NCBI GenBank assembly: GCA_963969395.1
Contig: OZ017795.1
Span: forward strand, 33,399,063 to 33,463,062
Length of the DNA: 64,000 nt
Source: Pseudoscleropodium purum
Lineage: Eukaryota > Streptophyta > Bryopsida > Hypnales > Brachytheciaceae
Reading direction: 5' to 3'
Part shown: positions 25,236-38,744 of the stretch, in pieces
Layout: each line of letters opens with the position of its first letter
How positions within the stretch are numbered: position 1 is the stretch's first letter
The notes under the pieces: generated by a model
Told to the model about the DNA's origin: nothing
The model's input: the letters and a program-made list of their open reading frames with translations, nothing else
The model's database searches: none
Program-made: the position numbers and the translations under genes

Positions 25236-25378
25236 CATTGCAATTGCTACAATTGTAGATCTATTTGTTTTGGATGTAAACATTGTGATTTTTGTGTACA
25301 TGTCAACCAACATTCATTTGTGATTGTAAATTGTTTGGGTGGTTTAGTTGGTAAAAAGATTTCACATATTAATTAAAG
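25236..25378 (+). repeat. Dispersed direct repeat of about 140 bp, copy 1
   Basis: The block running from CAATTGCTA through GGATGTAAA, GTGATTT, ACATGTCAAC and GGTGGTTTAGT to ATTAATT is repeated at 26594-26735 with the same order and spacing. The copies lie 1.36 kb apart in direct orientation. That would fit terminal repeats of a small element or a segmental duplication. Confidence 0.45.
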
Positions 25379-26593
25379 GCTTAAAGTTTAGCATTTAATT
25401 GCTACTTAGAACAAGCATTTGTGTTCCTATTATTAAATTGTGTTATGTATTTGCTATATATGTGAATATTCGTTATATAAATTGATGCATACATGGCTTT
25501 CAACTAATTCAATTTAGACTTGATTTAAAATTAAGCTACTATCACCTATTTGCTTCTTTGACTCCGATGGACTGAAACTGAGAATGTTGTTGCTAACAAA
25601 TAAAATCAATACAATCTTAGAATCACGCATGAGATTTAAGCCTCATTGAAGGGTGACAATTGAGTATTGATTTTTTGAATCCAAGCACATGAGCAAACTA
25701 ATGCTTTTTATTTAAGTGGAAACTAGCTCAGCAAAGTTTGTTAAGCCTATATAGCCAAAGTATCAAAAAGATACCCTTGCACTACAAGAGTATTTATGTG
25801 CTATACTTTTATGCACACGTACAAGGAAGAAATATTAATTTACATATAAAACTAATTTCAAATTCATAATATATATGAAAATATTCTAAAACATTAGATT
25901 TGAAAAAAATGAAGAAGTAAAAGAGAGAACAGAAGAAAATGCCAATGCAAGATTTACATCTTCTTATGCAAAAAGTAGATAAAGATCTAAAGTAGTAGTA
26001 AGCATATTTTGTACCCTTGGTATAGTTAACTTGAGTTGTAATATGTGTGGCACTTCTTTTACTATGTTTTTCAATTGTTCAATATCATCTAATGTATGCT
26101 CCTATTATCTCACCCTTTCACAATTTTGTGTAGATTCTAAATCTAAACCTCTTGGCTCACTTGACCTTGGAAAAAAACTCAAAGAAGTTTTTGGAAGACT
26201 TGAAGGATATGGACAAATACCTCTTGTTGTTGATGTTATTGTGGAACTACAAGGTGCATGTGTCATATTGAGACTTGATCACACAAATGGAAAAATTGCT
26301 TGAAGTATGTCCGAATTTATTGGTAGCCTTCAATAAGTTTCTTATGGAAGGCCAAGTGTATTGTAATTGAGTGAAGGAATAGTTAGGACTTCAAATTTTC
26401 ATTTGTATGGCCAATATTTGAATAAGTTACTCCATCTTTCTTTTCCTTTTTACTTACTTTGCATATATAATCAATTTGTTAGTAGATGACTACACAAGTC
26501 TCGTTGTTGTTGTTGTTGTAGTAGAAGTTCTCATGAGCTTCATTGTTTCTTAATAAAAATTATTAGATGCCTCTATGTGGACAACACCTTCAC

Positions 26594-26735
26594 CGCAATT
26601 GCTAAATTGTAATTCAATTAGCTTTGGATGTAAATGTTGTGATTTGGATGTGCATGTCAACTAGCATTCAACTATGATTGTCAATTGTTAGGATGGTTTA
26701 GTGAATGAAAAACTTCCATTATTAATTTAATTCCA
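26594..26735 (+). repeat. Dispersed direct repeat of about 140 bp, copy 2
   Basis: This is the partner of the block at 25236-25378. The DNA between the copies (25379-26593) holds one open frame at 26031-26303 with no recognised motif and a (GTT)n tract near 26502-26522. Confidence 0.45.
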
Positions 26736-27426
26736 AAATGCACAAGGGTCAATTTCAAAATCAAATTTTTTTCTCTCTCCATGTTGGACTATCATATAAA
26801 CATTTTGAAAGAGTACTAAATAAATAAAAACAAGCACAATTTATTCCTACAAGTTTTGTAGACTACAATGTTATTAATTGTATTAGTGTCCCATTTTGTA
26901 ACCTATCTTATAGTATCACATACATGACTTACAAATGCCAATATTTTAAAATATCCATTCTTTTACAATTGTTTTCATCTGAATCCACTTCTTTGTCATT
27001 GACACTACTTTCTTATCATGGTAAATAGGATTAATATAAACTAATTAAAGTACTTGAAAAATATATTGATACTTATGGTATTTATGATATTTGACATTAA
27101 AAACAATTTGAATGTGCTTATTATTTTATAAAAAAAATTCCAATAATTTCTCATTCATATGTTCAAAGAATATTATTAGAAATCTATCAATGCAAGAGTC
27201 TATTCCTAATGCATCAATGCAAATCAAATTATATTCTATCTTGACTTTAGGAAATGAATTGTGAAAGTCTCTTGTCCTTTCAATCAAAACAAGAATTTGC
27301 AAAACTCATAATTCTAAATCCTCAAATATATATTCTAGAAAATGAATCAAAGCTTTAAAAATGCACTTTTTGTTCCACTAGAGCAATTTGGTTGTGTTTG
27401 TAAATATATAAATTTGCAACTAAGTG

Positions 27427-28448
27427 CACTACTAGAAAATTCATGACCAAAACAACACAATTTCAATTCAAATTTATTGAATGATTCAATTATTTTAGAG
27501 GTGTTATTTTGGACAAAATCAAATTGAAATCTATTGATTTTTTCTGTTGTTTTTAAACAAATCCAGAAATTAAATTAAATTTTAAATTAAAAAAATAATT
27601 AATTTTTTGTGGTGATGCCTGTTGCTTGACAACCACCACATGGGCAAGGGCACCTAGGCAACCCACCATACGGGCGGGTACCTCTAAGGGGATTTGAACC
27701 TTGGACCTCATGTTTGGAGGTCCAAGGGTCCAACCACTAAACCACCCAAATACTTAGGTGACCATTCATACACTAGAAATTTATATATTTAGTTTTTTTT
27801 ATTGTTTTTTGAGGTGTTTTGTATTATCAGCGGACTTTAGAGGTCATTTAGTCATAGTAGAACACATTTTTTCAAAGAACTTGTGACTAAAAAAAAGTTG
27901 TAAATTCAAGCTAAATTTCACTTCCAAGAACCCATTTGTGATTTTGAGTCTTCAATAAAAAGTTATGGACAAAAATCAGAGAGAATGTTTGAAAATGTCA
28001 AAATAAATGTTCCTAACTACCCCTCTAATTTTTGTCTATAACTTTTGATTGGAGGATCTAAATCACAAACGGATTTTTAGAAGTGAAAGGTAGCTTGAAT
28101 TTAAAACTTTTCTCAGTTCTATTTTTTATAAATTTTTTTATTCTACTATGCAAGAATAGACTCCAAAGTCTGCTGAATTGAAAAAAGACTGAATTTTACA
28201 TAATTCATTTTTTTTAAAAATCATTATACTTAGATTTTCAAATATTTCAAAAATATTCCAAAAATATTCTTAAAAGATTTCAAATTCAACAAAAACTTGT
28301 TGATTTGGTCATTGCACTATCCAAATCAAGAGAAAGAATTTGCCATTTTGTTGATTTTCACAAAAAGTTACAAAATGGTCATTCTATTATCCCAAATAAC
28401 ATAAATTAGTTGAATTTCTATTGTTTTGGTCGTGCATTTCTAGTAGTG
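27427..28448. mobile_element. Non-autonomous CACTA (En/Spm) transposon, 1022 bp
   Basis: Both ends start CACTACTAGAAA when read inward, the classical CACTA terminus. The inverted similarity extends through GACCAAAACAA to about 40 bp. A perfect 3 bp duplication, GTG, flanks it at 27424-27426 and 28449-28451, as expected for this superfamily. No transposase is present. The interior holds a tRNA-related segment (27683-27757) and a long imperfect palindrome with arms near 27902-27976 and 28026-28104. Confidence 0.9.
27606..27770 (-). mobile_element. tRNA-related SINE-like segment inside the CACTA element
   Basis: On the minus strand, TGGTTTAGTGGTTGG (around 27733-27747) resembles an RNA polymerase III A box, and GGTTCAAATCC (27691-27701) a B box. 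They have tRNA-like spacing, with a hairpin CCTC-CAAACAT-GAGG where the anticodon arm would be. The sequence continues toward an ACAAAAAATTAATT tail. The anticodon-arm stem is too long and lacks U33, so this is a tRNA-derived SINE head or decayed tRNA-like sequence, not a working tRNA gene. Exact ends are uncertain. Confidence 0.5.
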
Positions 28449-28616
28449 GTGTCTCAACAAAATTACTTGCGTTCTCCTTGTCTCTTTATCTACTTCCAAG
28501 TCAGAAGGGACCTATGTTGAATTCAACATATTTTGTAAGTTCTTGGATTGATGTTACAAAATCATTTGTCTTCAATTCATGACATGTCAAAACATAATTG
28601 AGTTTATAAAGTCAAT

Positions 28617-28740
28617 CAATGATATATCAACAATTATTACTCTTTTATGTAGGAGTCTTGTAGTAAGTAAATAATTGGAACAAGACATTTCAAGTATTTG
28701 TCAATGCTCATTCAAATAAATGAATATGCTTTTTTAATTT
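28617..28740 (+). repeat. Dispersed direct repeat, copy 2
   Basis: This is the partner of the block at 23757-23880. Downstream, 29040-29560 has open frames on both strands with somewhat protein-like composition but no recognisable domain. Confidence 0.45.
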
Positions 28741-30049
28741 CTTATATTGTATTACTTGTGGTTGCATTTAAGGCTTATTTATATATACTAGTGATTAGAA
28801 AAAGTGACCTAGGGCCTCCTATAATGCTCAATTGGTGGGCAAAAAAGTAGTAGAGGACAAGAAGAGTTCCACTATTTGTCTTGCCCAAGTGGGTGAGCAA
28901 AAAAACAAGATTTAATATTTTACCAAAATTGGTGGACACCCTTATTGGTCAAGATTGGTCAATCTTGAGAAAATCAATATGTGTGGAATTCTTACTCTAT
29001 TCCTTTCCACCTGTTGGATCCACATGATAGTGCAATTGCTCACTTAGACCTTGTAGACCGTGTTGAACTTTGCCTACTAATAGGAAAATGGCAAGAGACC
29101 ATTAGCCACCATCTATTGTCATTGGTATGGCTTTTTATTTTGACATATTTATGAGTCAAGCTACTCAATCTTTTGAAATATTTGTAAATTTCATCTTGCC
29201 TAGCATGGCTTGTAGCATGCACAATAATATCCCACACAATAAAACAATTGTTGAGAAGGCTTTTTCATACAACCCAAGAAGGCATTTTTGTAAGCTTGTT
29301 TTTGTAGCCTTACTTACAACTTGTTCAAATTCCTCATTGTAAAGTTGGCCTCCATATCATGGTGGCTATAAATTTGATTGGCTTCTACCCTAAACATAGT
29401 AGTCATCATATGTATTTGGAAACAACCCTTTATATGTGGCCCAAATTTTTTTCACTTTCCTCAATTTCAAATTACTTCAATTGATGAGCCCCACAATAGT
29501 TTTGGAATTCTACTAGCAAATTTTCAAGGATATGCAAAATGTAAAAAATATCCCAAATAAATCTAAAATAAATTCTAAGTTCCTATTTACTTTAGGTCAT
29601 TGAAAGTAATAAACCATTTTATTTTTGCTAAAATAGCATGCAATCTTAGGTTGCTTTTATATAAATGATCTCACTTTTCAATTATTCTAGTGCCAATTTT
29701 TTGGTCAAAACTAGTCTAGACAATTTTTGGAGTGACCTTTTGGTTTTTACTTTTGACAAAAATAGGGCTCACTTTGCAAACATGAGGTGCATTTGAAGCT
29801 ACAACCAAAATTAAAGCCATGCCAATAATGATGGAATGAAGCCATGACTTAAATGGTAGAATCAAGTCAAGACTAAAATAATTGAATTTCAAAGTTATAT
29901 GATTAAAATTGAAGCCTTCAAAAAAATCAATGATTTTTCAATTGAAGGAATTGAAATTGTTTTTGAAAGAACCAAAGGAAACATATGGAGTTCAATTAAT
30001 ATCCAAGGCAAATAGTGTAAATATTTGGATTGAAATTTATTTATTTTTA

Positions 30050-30976
30050 CCCCTAAAGTCCCAAGGCCATTTTTCTGCCCAAAACCACTCAAAATTGCCA
30101 TTTTTGCTGCGTTCACCTAAGAAAACAAAAGAAATTATTTTTTTAGAATCTAACTATAGTATCTTGTACTTCACTTGTTTTAGCTAATTTGGTAAAAATT
30201 TCATGAAGTCTGACCATATAGATTGGAAGATATTAGCATTCAAAGTTGAAAAAAAAAGTTTTTTTGAACACTGGCCTATAATTTCAGATGACTTTGACTG
30301 CCAATTGTGGAATTTTTTTATGCTACAAACTTTGAATTCAAAATATTTTGTGTTGAAAAATTGAGTTGAAAGTCTAAAAAAAAAGAATTAGAAAAAAAAA
30401 CACTTGATTTTCATTCTTAAAAATATGCTAAGTAGAAGTAGGTCAAAGATTGGAAAAAAACCTAAATTATTAATAACTCCAAGACGGAATTGAAAGACAA
30501 TAATCCCAATGGTGAGATTATTTTAGCAAGTAAATACAACATTCTCATAAATAAAAAATTGTGGGAAATCGTGAAAATTGCATTCAAAAATGAATCCTAA
30601 AAGTTATTTTTTCAAAAAGATGTTGAAATTGTCTCCAAAACAAGATTGTCCTTAACTTTCTCATTATTAGTCCAAATAGAATGAACCAAAGCTTCACATG
30701 TAGACAAAAATAAAACATTTCAAGGGAAGAAAATTAAAATTTATTTTGATTTTTTGCAATTTTTTTATGCTACCCGTTGAATTCAGTTTCAAACTTTTTC
30801 TAAGACAACTTTTGCTCCCAGGCACCAATTGAAATAAAAATTATATTCTCACATAGATAATCAATTTTTCTATCTTACAAGAAAGTTTCAAAACAATTCA
30901 CCAAAAACTGAGGTCATAGGATCTTGCCCGAAATTTGATTTGTCCCCCGAGGGGACAATGGAAACTTAGGGGTTAA
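30050..30976 (+). mobile_element. TTAA-flanked element, subtype B (923 bp)
   Basis: The left end reads CCCCTAAAGTCCCAAGGCCA at 30050, preceded by TTTA, a decayed TTAA. The right end reads inward as TTAA (30973-30976) then CCCCTAAGTTTCC, so the first seven or eight terminal bases are a perfect inverted repeat. Body landmarks match the copies at 7701, 14825 and 47899. Short frames inside (29909-30187, 30116-29895) straddle the left end and are not genes. Confidence 0.75.
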
Positions 30977-32967
30977 ATGAGAGAGTTAAAAGGTTTCTAA
31001 GGCAAACAAATAGGAATTTATAAGGGACTTATAAAAACATATGGAATGCAGGGTTCACTTTGCAAATATAAAATCAAGAATTTAGGTTTCTATATTAACA
31101 AATATAAATCTCAATGCTGGATTTTGATCAATATACACATCCAAAGTCCAATATCATGAGTTCATAGTAGCATGGATTATAGACTTATAACCTTTAAAAA
31201 AAAAATCTATAATTATTTTTTTCTAACTTCATTTTGCAACTATCTATGACTGTGATTTTTTGTATGTGATATGAAATAATATTACACGTATTATTTTAGT
31301 TGTAATGATTTAGCATCTTTTTGTAAAAAATTAAAATTCTTATGAATTTTTGAATAAAAAGTGAAACAATTCATGTAAAATTCAATATAAATGCCCAAAT
31401 TCTTTTTAAATCTAATTATAGATTTAATTTGTATTCTAGAATTTATAAATTGAATACTTTGTATGGATTTTCCATTTTCTTATGTAGGAAAGTAAAAAAT
31501 ATTATTAGGAAAGAAAATCCAACATCATTCATTAGAAATAAGTTCAAGTTAATCCCCCAAAAGAAATTGGATGAAGAATATTTTTTTCCCATCTTGGAAT
31601 CAAAGCTTTTTCGCTGAAATCATTCAAAGGACACTTTTCTTCTCAAAGGTTTTAGAATAATATAATACACTACAATTTTGTATGTATTTAAAAATATGTT
31701 TCTAGAGTCAAAAAGCATCCTTTCTAAAAGAGGATGTGCTTTGCCAAAATTCCAATATATGTTTGAATCCTAAAACAAATTGATTTATTATAATTTTTAT
31801 ATTAGATTTTTTCCTAAGTCTTTCATCCAAAATTGATCACATAAGCATTTTGGATATTTTGTAGTTTCATTAATACTTCATTTTATACCAAATAGTTACC
31901 TACCTACCATTCCAGTGTATGATTTAGGACAGTTAAAAAATATAGATTGCAATAGATGCAAGGTACAACACTCATGTGGGTAAGAAAATCATTGAAGACT
32001 CTTAGAACTATATTTCAAGTGCACAAGTTTAAGAGAAGCTTTTGTATGTCAAAGCTTTCCAAATTTGATCTTACTTGCAATGGCCACTCACCATCATTGC
32101 ATCTACCATTGCACCAACTTTCTAGAAAGCCCAAACATGTCTTAATGGTTTAGTTTTGAGAAACTAGAGTTCATATTTAAGATATATGGAAGGCATAGAT
32201 TTTTCTATTTCAAAAATTTGGCACTATTGGTTAGTGTTGCAATTTTTAATGATGCTATGGATCAATTTGTACTTCTCCATTTTTTTAGAATATTCAACAA
32301 ATTTATTAGATCTAAAGTGTGGAATTTGTGATTTAGATTTTGCTTTGTTTTTTTTGGTGTTGCTTGAGGATTTTTAGTATATTGAGGTGATGATTTTGTG
32401 TGACAATATGGGATCATGAAAGTGTATGCTACATACATCATGATCCCATCTTATCCAAAACATTAATTTATGAAGTATCCATGATAACAACACACATGAA
32501 AAACTATATTGATGTAGGGAGGTTTGAATTGTTCCCTAAAGCCAATATTGCCAACCATGCTTGCAAGGCTTTGATATCCATATAAACATTATTGTCACCA
32601 AAGTCTTTGAAGTTGGAAATGTGGCCCTCAAATACAGTGTCATTGGTCCCATAGAAAGCAAGGAGAGTGTTGGTTCAAAAATTAGAAAAAAAAGTTCCTT
32701 AGGGTATTTGATTTAGAATGGTCTAAGTGTTTAGGATGTACATTGATGTACATTTTTATTAACTATATAAATTAATAAATGATTTTAAATTTTAAATTTA
32801 AATAATTGACCAAGATTATTTTAAATATTAATAATAAAGGCTAAAGGTTATTGGAGCCTAGGACAACAATTTTGTAAAAACAATTTTAAATTTGATAAAA
32901 CTATGATAGTTTAGGAAAATTGGTGGATTAATGATGGTTTAAAACTAATTTAAGTAATAAAAGGGTT

Positions 32968-33006
<39 letters not shown>

Positions 33007-33646
33007 TGACAAATATAGGGTGTAATTGTAAAAAAGACATAATAAAAAATCATAGAATTTTAATGCCATTACTTATAAGGCTATTTGGATGAAGTCATGG
33101 AATTTTGAGGCCAATTACAACTAACTAAATCTATAAAATTTTGAAGCTTCATAACTAAAAGTCCATATTGTTTGTTCTTTCATATATTAGACAAGTGACT
33201 TCTTAGAGTTCATATTGTTTGTCTTTTTATCCCACTTTTTATATGTCATCTCATCTACAATGAATTAGATTTAGTAGTCTTTGAATTACATCAACTCATT
33301 TAGGTCATCATAAACATTTGAAGTCTCATTACAAATAGATACTATCTTACTATCTTACTATTATTCTATAATATTATAATTTTATAAATGAAGAATTCAA
33401 TCAATCAATTTTTTATAATTTAAAAAATAAAGGGAGTCAATAATAGTTTTGTATGCATTCTTTAATCTAGTGTATGGTTATTTTAACTTTTTTGAAGGAA
33501 ATGGTGGTGCCTTCCTCTTTGTGATTTGAGTGCAATAAAAAAGTTTTATTTGTGCACAATTAAGATGGAATACCCAATACAAACTCCAAAATCTTTAGCT
33601 ACAATATATCTTGTATTCACCAATACAGAATAATTTTAAAATATCA
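30977..33646. other. AT-rich intergenic DNA with a hairpin
   Basis: No gene is recognised. A 12 bp perfect inverted repeat (ATGGGATCATGA at 32408-32419 with its complement at 32438-32449) encloses an 18 nt loop. Small open frames at 31956-32585 have no motif. Confidence 0.5.
32971..33003. repeat. (AC)n microsatellite
   Basis: About sixteen AC dinucleotides in a perfect run. Confidence 0.97.
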
Positions 33647-34379
33647 TTAACCCTGAAACGCCTAGGCCTATGGTCACTGGTTTCACACGGCATTGTCCTT
33701 AGTTTGTTGCCACTTTGTATGTAGATGTATATGAAAATTTTTATTTTTATTTTTTAGAGATAAAGCTATATGTTTTCTATACTTCATGAAAATTTTAAAT
33801 TTTCTTGAGAAATTTTCTTTTTAAGCAAATTTTTGAAGAAAAAGTGAAAAAAAAATCATATCAATTAAAAAATAATCTCAAAAAATATGAAAATTTCACC
33901 ATGTGTATACATTACAGTGAAAAACATCATGGTGCAAATTCAGTTTCCGTGTCATTATATAATTCTCATTTAATTTTCATTAAAAATACAGTTGAAGTTC
34001 AAATTACAATAAAATATTCAATTTTACAAATTTTTCCAAAATTTGAATTGGAGTAGAAACTAGAGTAGAAGACCTTCATTTCATGAGTTGGACTCAAACT
34101 CAAAAAAAGTCATTTTCAAGGAGAAATTTCAGATTTACTCAATTTCCCAAAATACAGTAAAATGGCCAATTTTGCCATCCGTTTTTTTTTCATTACTTCT
34201 CAATTATATGGAAATAAACATCAAATAGACCAAAAACTCCATTGGACACTCTTTGTAACTCAACATACAAGGTCATTAAAAAAAAAGAATGGATGAAAAA
34301 TCTATTGTTGAGGTCTTCTTATAACCACCTGAAATCATCCAGAAGCCACGAAATGGCTCCCTAGGCATTCTAGGGTTAA
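33647..34379. mobile_element. TTAA-flanked element (725 bp), both ends intact
   Basis: TTAA at 33647-33650 is followed by CCCTGAAACGCCTAGG. The right end reads inward as TTAA (34376-34379) then CCCTAGAATGCCTAGG. The termini match at 13 of 16 positions with perfect TTAA copies on both sides. CCCTAGAA resembles the start of classical piggyBac termini. The interior matches the degenerate element at 2257-2995. The frame at 33805-34056 is inside and not gene-like. Confidence 0.8.
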
Positions 34380-35901
34380 AGTATCAAAAATATTGAAAAA
34401 AAATTAGTTTTTAATATTTTAGTATCAAAAAGGATATTGAAAAACATGTCAAATCGAGTATATTGGAATGAATGTAAAAAAAATTCAAAGAAAATGTTGA
34501 TGAAGTAGCAAACCCTCAAAATAACTCTTTTGATATTTTTGTGTTTTTTGACAAGTGCTTTAGAGTCAAACTTGACATTGGAAAAAAGATGTGGAAAAAA
34601 GATTGTGAATTGTCAAAAGAATTTTGAAAACAACACCCTTATTTGGTGGTGTATATTAGATAGAAGTTTACTAAATAAGTTTGGTTAGGAAGCTTCAAAA
34701 ACAAGCCTCTTAGACCTTTTTCAATATTTTCTTTAAAAGACTTTCTGATTATATTTTCACTTTTCATATATGATTGTTTTATCCTACACATGGATCAAAT
34801 TATTTAAAAAATAATTTAAAAAAAAACTAAATATTGCATGTAATGAAAATTTCAAAAATTATAACGGGGCATAATTAAGTAGTGTAGAAAATATTAGTGA
34901 AAATAATTTGAATTCTCAAAAGAAAACTATGAAAAATGAAAAATGAAAAAGTGATATACATACAAAGGTGATTGCTTTGTAAATGTAAAAAAAATTCATG
35001 AAATCCATAAGCTACGTCCTTTATTCTTCTTCAAGAGAGATTATGTTCATTGAAAGGTATTAAAAACTTAACTACAATAGTCTTTTTTTTAACTTATTAA
35101 GATGTGAGAATCCTACTTCCAAAGGTTGCGAAAGATTTTATAAAGCCCTAAGTGCAAGTATTAAAGTGTGAGGATCTTGATGCTAAAAGTCATGAAATAT
35201 TCCAAATCCTTCTTTGTAATAGAATTGGTCCATGTGCTTGACATTATCCATATCTTGTAAAATAGAGTTTCAAAAATTCTAGATCTAATTCCTGAAAGAA
35301 AATTCAGTCCGCTCCAAAATGATTTTGTATAGAGTCTAACAACATGACTCTAATGTACTATAGTGCACTTTCAATGACTTCTAGATGTGTGATCGTAGAT
35401 TAATTTAGGCAATCCAAATAGGAAAGCTAAAACTAGTGTACATTTTGTTTGGGGAGGCAAGATAAATTAGATTACTCCTAAATAGCCAAATAAATAACAA
35501 AATGGATAAATATAACCACAAAGAAGAACCTTCTACCAACTAAGAATAAGTAAACCCTCACAATTTGGGCTAATTACTAGATTTTGTTACTTCACTCTTA
35601 AAATCCACAAGGATTTAGTTTTTCCCATTATATATTTTTCTTTCTTTTAATCTTTCTCTATTTGGAAATTTTATCTTTTTCCAAATGGAAATGCTGCCTC
35701 ATATATTGCATAATTGTAACACTTTAGCTTTCAATTTGAACTTGGGCACCATTCAACTTGACTTTGTTTTCTTCTAGGGGTACCATTTTATCTTTATTCT
35801 CCTATTTGATTCTTTTGTCTTTTACCTAACAACTTGATTTCACCTAATTTTGGCAGTTACAAATTGAACAATTCTTATACACCAACTTGGAGTTTTATTT
35901 T
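34380..35901. other. AT-rich intergenic DNA, nothing recognised
   Basis: No coding region, repeat boundary or RNA gene was identified here. Confidence 0.55.
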
Positions 35902-36826
35902 TTAATCCCTAAAGTTCCATAATTGTGTTTTCACCGAAAACGCTCAAAAACTGCCATTTTAATACAAGTACCAAATTTTTTTTTAAAACATTTTTGACAC
36001 ATATAACCAAAGGATTTTGTAGTATGCTGACTTGAAAATATGTGGTACAAATTTCAAACATTTTTGATATGTTGATTGTGAGATATTAGCATTTAAATTT
36101 ATTGAAATCATTTTTTGGACCCTCCAAAAAACAGGGCACTTGCACTTCACAAGCTCACTTTTCTATGACAAAATGACTAAAATGGTGGTGCTTCTTTGGA
36201 TTCTTTTTCCTAGACAAGTTAGTCACATATGTGAAAATTTTCACATTGTTTGGATTTGTACAACATATAGGAAAAAATAGTAAGTAGGTAGTAGTAGAGA
36301 ATGATACAAAATACTAAATTATTAAGAACTTAATTATGGAATTGAAAAATGCCAATCACAATAGTTGAAATGTTGTAATAAACAATATACATCCTATGAT
36401 TTTATTTTATTTCCAAAAATATTGAAAATTGGATAAGATCAAGGATTTAAAAGTTTATAGAGTAAGGAATCTATAACTACTTGCAAACAAAAAATCCTCG
36501 TAACTTTTGACTCATTGATCAAAATGGAATGATTCAAAGCTTTCCAAGTATAAATAACTCCAAAAAAGAAATTTCAAATTTTTTTTTGAAAAAAGTGATT
36601 TTTTTAATCTGCCCAAACTACCCGGTTATGAAAAAAAGTAACATATTAGGCTATAACTTTTGACTCCTATTTTCAAATGTCATGAAATTTAGTGCATTTG
36701 AAATATATTCCTAGTCTTCACCGTCTATTAAAATTTGAGCCAAAAATTTAGAAATCTCTAGTTACACGCACATGCCAAAAATTTCTATGTAGCCAAAAAA
36801 TGCAGCTTGGTCCTTTAGGGGGTTAA
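35902..36826 (+). mobile_element. TTAA-flanked element, subtype A (917 bp), both ends intact
   Basis: TTAA at 35902-35905 is followed by TCCCTAAAGTTCC. The right end reads inward as TTAA (36823-36826) then CCCCCTAAAGGACC. It is the best-preserved copy of subtype A and shows the empty site (TA at 36281-36282) of the MITE nested in the copy at 3.5-5.1 kb. No transposase frame is present. Confidence 0.8.
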
Positions 36827-38744
36827 CTTCAATTTATCCCTCCTTCAAGGATGACTTCCTTTTACAAATTGGAACCAAAACTGTCACTGGAAACTTTTCT
36901 CATTTGTAAATATTTAGATATATATAATAAAAAGACGCATGGTATTCATTCTTATTCCTAACCAATTAGAAACTATTTATTAGACAACATTCATTTCCAA
37001 TTTGGTTCACAACATATACATCTAAATACTTAATGTTAATCTTCAATCTAAACATTTAATTTTCAACTTAGATAATAACTAAATGTTCTTAATTAGACTC
37101 AATCTTCCAACTTGGGAATTCCAACAAACTTCACTACAATACACCAAACTCCAATTGGAATTTCCAACTTAAAACTAATTGACTTGTCACACATTTCAAT
37201 CAACAAATAGACATCCAAATTGGTACACATATGACTAGCCATCAACTAATTTCAAAGGGGGCTACAATTGAGCAAAAATAAATACCCTCATAAACTTCTA
37301 ATTAGGCTCACAATATTCACTTTCACACTAATATAAAGTGAATCCATCTCATTCACATATACACACATAAACCAACTAGGACTCATGCTCCTTTGATTTC
37401 TCAATTACATACAACCAATTTCAAGTACACATTCATCACCCTACACTAGACACTAATTTGGCTAAAAAGATTTTTATATTAAATTGAATTGGTAAACAAA
37501 TCACCATTTACAATATGTGATAGTTTACACCACCTTTGACTATCCTCCCACTCACTGCATCACATCATCACTAATTTGTAATTCTAAATCTCTACTACAA
37601 ACACTTACACTTGTTATCTCATAACTTTGAACAAAAGAAAAATACACATCCAACTTAGGCTAGAACACTCATTCAAGGGCTTTCTCAAAGTGGATAACAA
37701 CAACTTGGAAAACTAGAAACTAATAGGACCAAATGGGAAGTTACTAGGCAACTAGAGGACAACCTAACCATACAATAACATGCCAAATTGGAACTACTTA
37801 ACAAATCAACTTCCAAGCTCCAATTAGATAGCTTATCCACCAACTTGGCAAAGCTACCACAAAATGTCCCTATTACCAATCCCAACTAGAAATTCATTGC
37901 AAAGATTACCTCAAAAAATGTCAAATAACACATAGAACTACCATTTTAAATAACAAAACTAACAAATACCTTGCCAACTTGTGATAATAATATCACTAAA
38001 AGCTCCACAAAAATCTAGAAATAAATCCAACTAGGAACCCTACAATGATAGCGGAGAGTCAAAACTTGATTACTACATGGAACATTATTTTTTAATACTT
38101 TGCTATTCTATGCAAATAGTGGTTGGGACTTCTCTACCAATTTAATCTTTCAAATGCTATAGATTAAAAACTAAGGTAAGAAAATTTTCTTTCTAAAGTT
38201 TCCATTGCAAAACATATTGACAAATTATTTGTTAAAACAATATATTTTATAAAACCATGAAGGAATTTATTAATAACATGACCTTATGACACTTTCTATG
38301 GAACTTCACAAATTGAGAGTAGAATTTAAGAATACATTATCAATTCCATTAATGATACTAAGACAAAAATGTGCTTTCAAAAATTTCTTAGCTAGTGACT
38401 GACACATGTGAAATGACAACAAGTAATTGCTTGTGTTCAAATGGCTACCGACTATAAGTATCACAAAAGATGAAAGGTTTTCTATAATTCAAAATAATTC
38501 AAAATAGATATGTGACTTTAAAGCTATAACAATTCAAATGCATGGCTTCAAAGCCTTGTGGCTTTAATAGATAATATAATTCAATTAGTATGAGCCATTG
38601 ATTACTATAGGCAAAGAGTGAGTTTCATAAAAAAATGTTTCAAAAAACATACATTGAATATTTTTGAAGTAATACTTACATTCGTCAAATCAGATGAAAT
38701 TCAAGTCATTCAATGTCAAAAATTTAATAACTTTGAGTGAAGTA
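36827..38744. other. AT-rich, C-biased intergenic DNA
   Basis: The plus strand is biased to C and A (many CAACTT and CCAATT words), so the minus strand is G/T-rich. The one small frame (37885-37685, minus) is leucine/serine-rich with no motif. No gene is recognised. Confidence 0.5.

Noticed and set aside
27683..27757. A functional tRNA gene
   Set aside because: A and B boxes are present, but the anticodon-like arm has a ten-pair stem and lacks U33, and acceptor pairing is poor. It fits a SINE head better.
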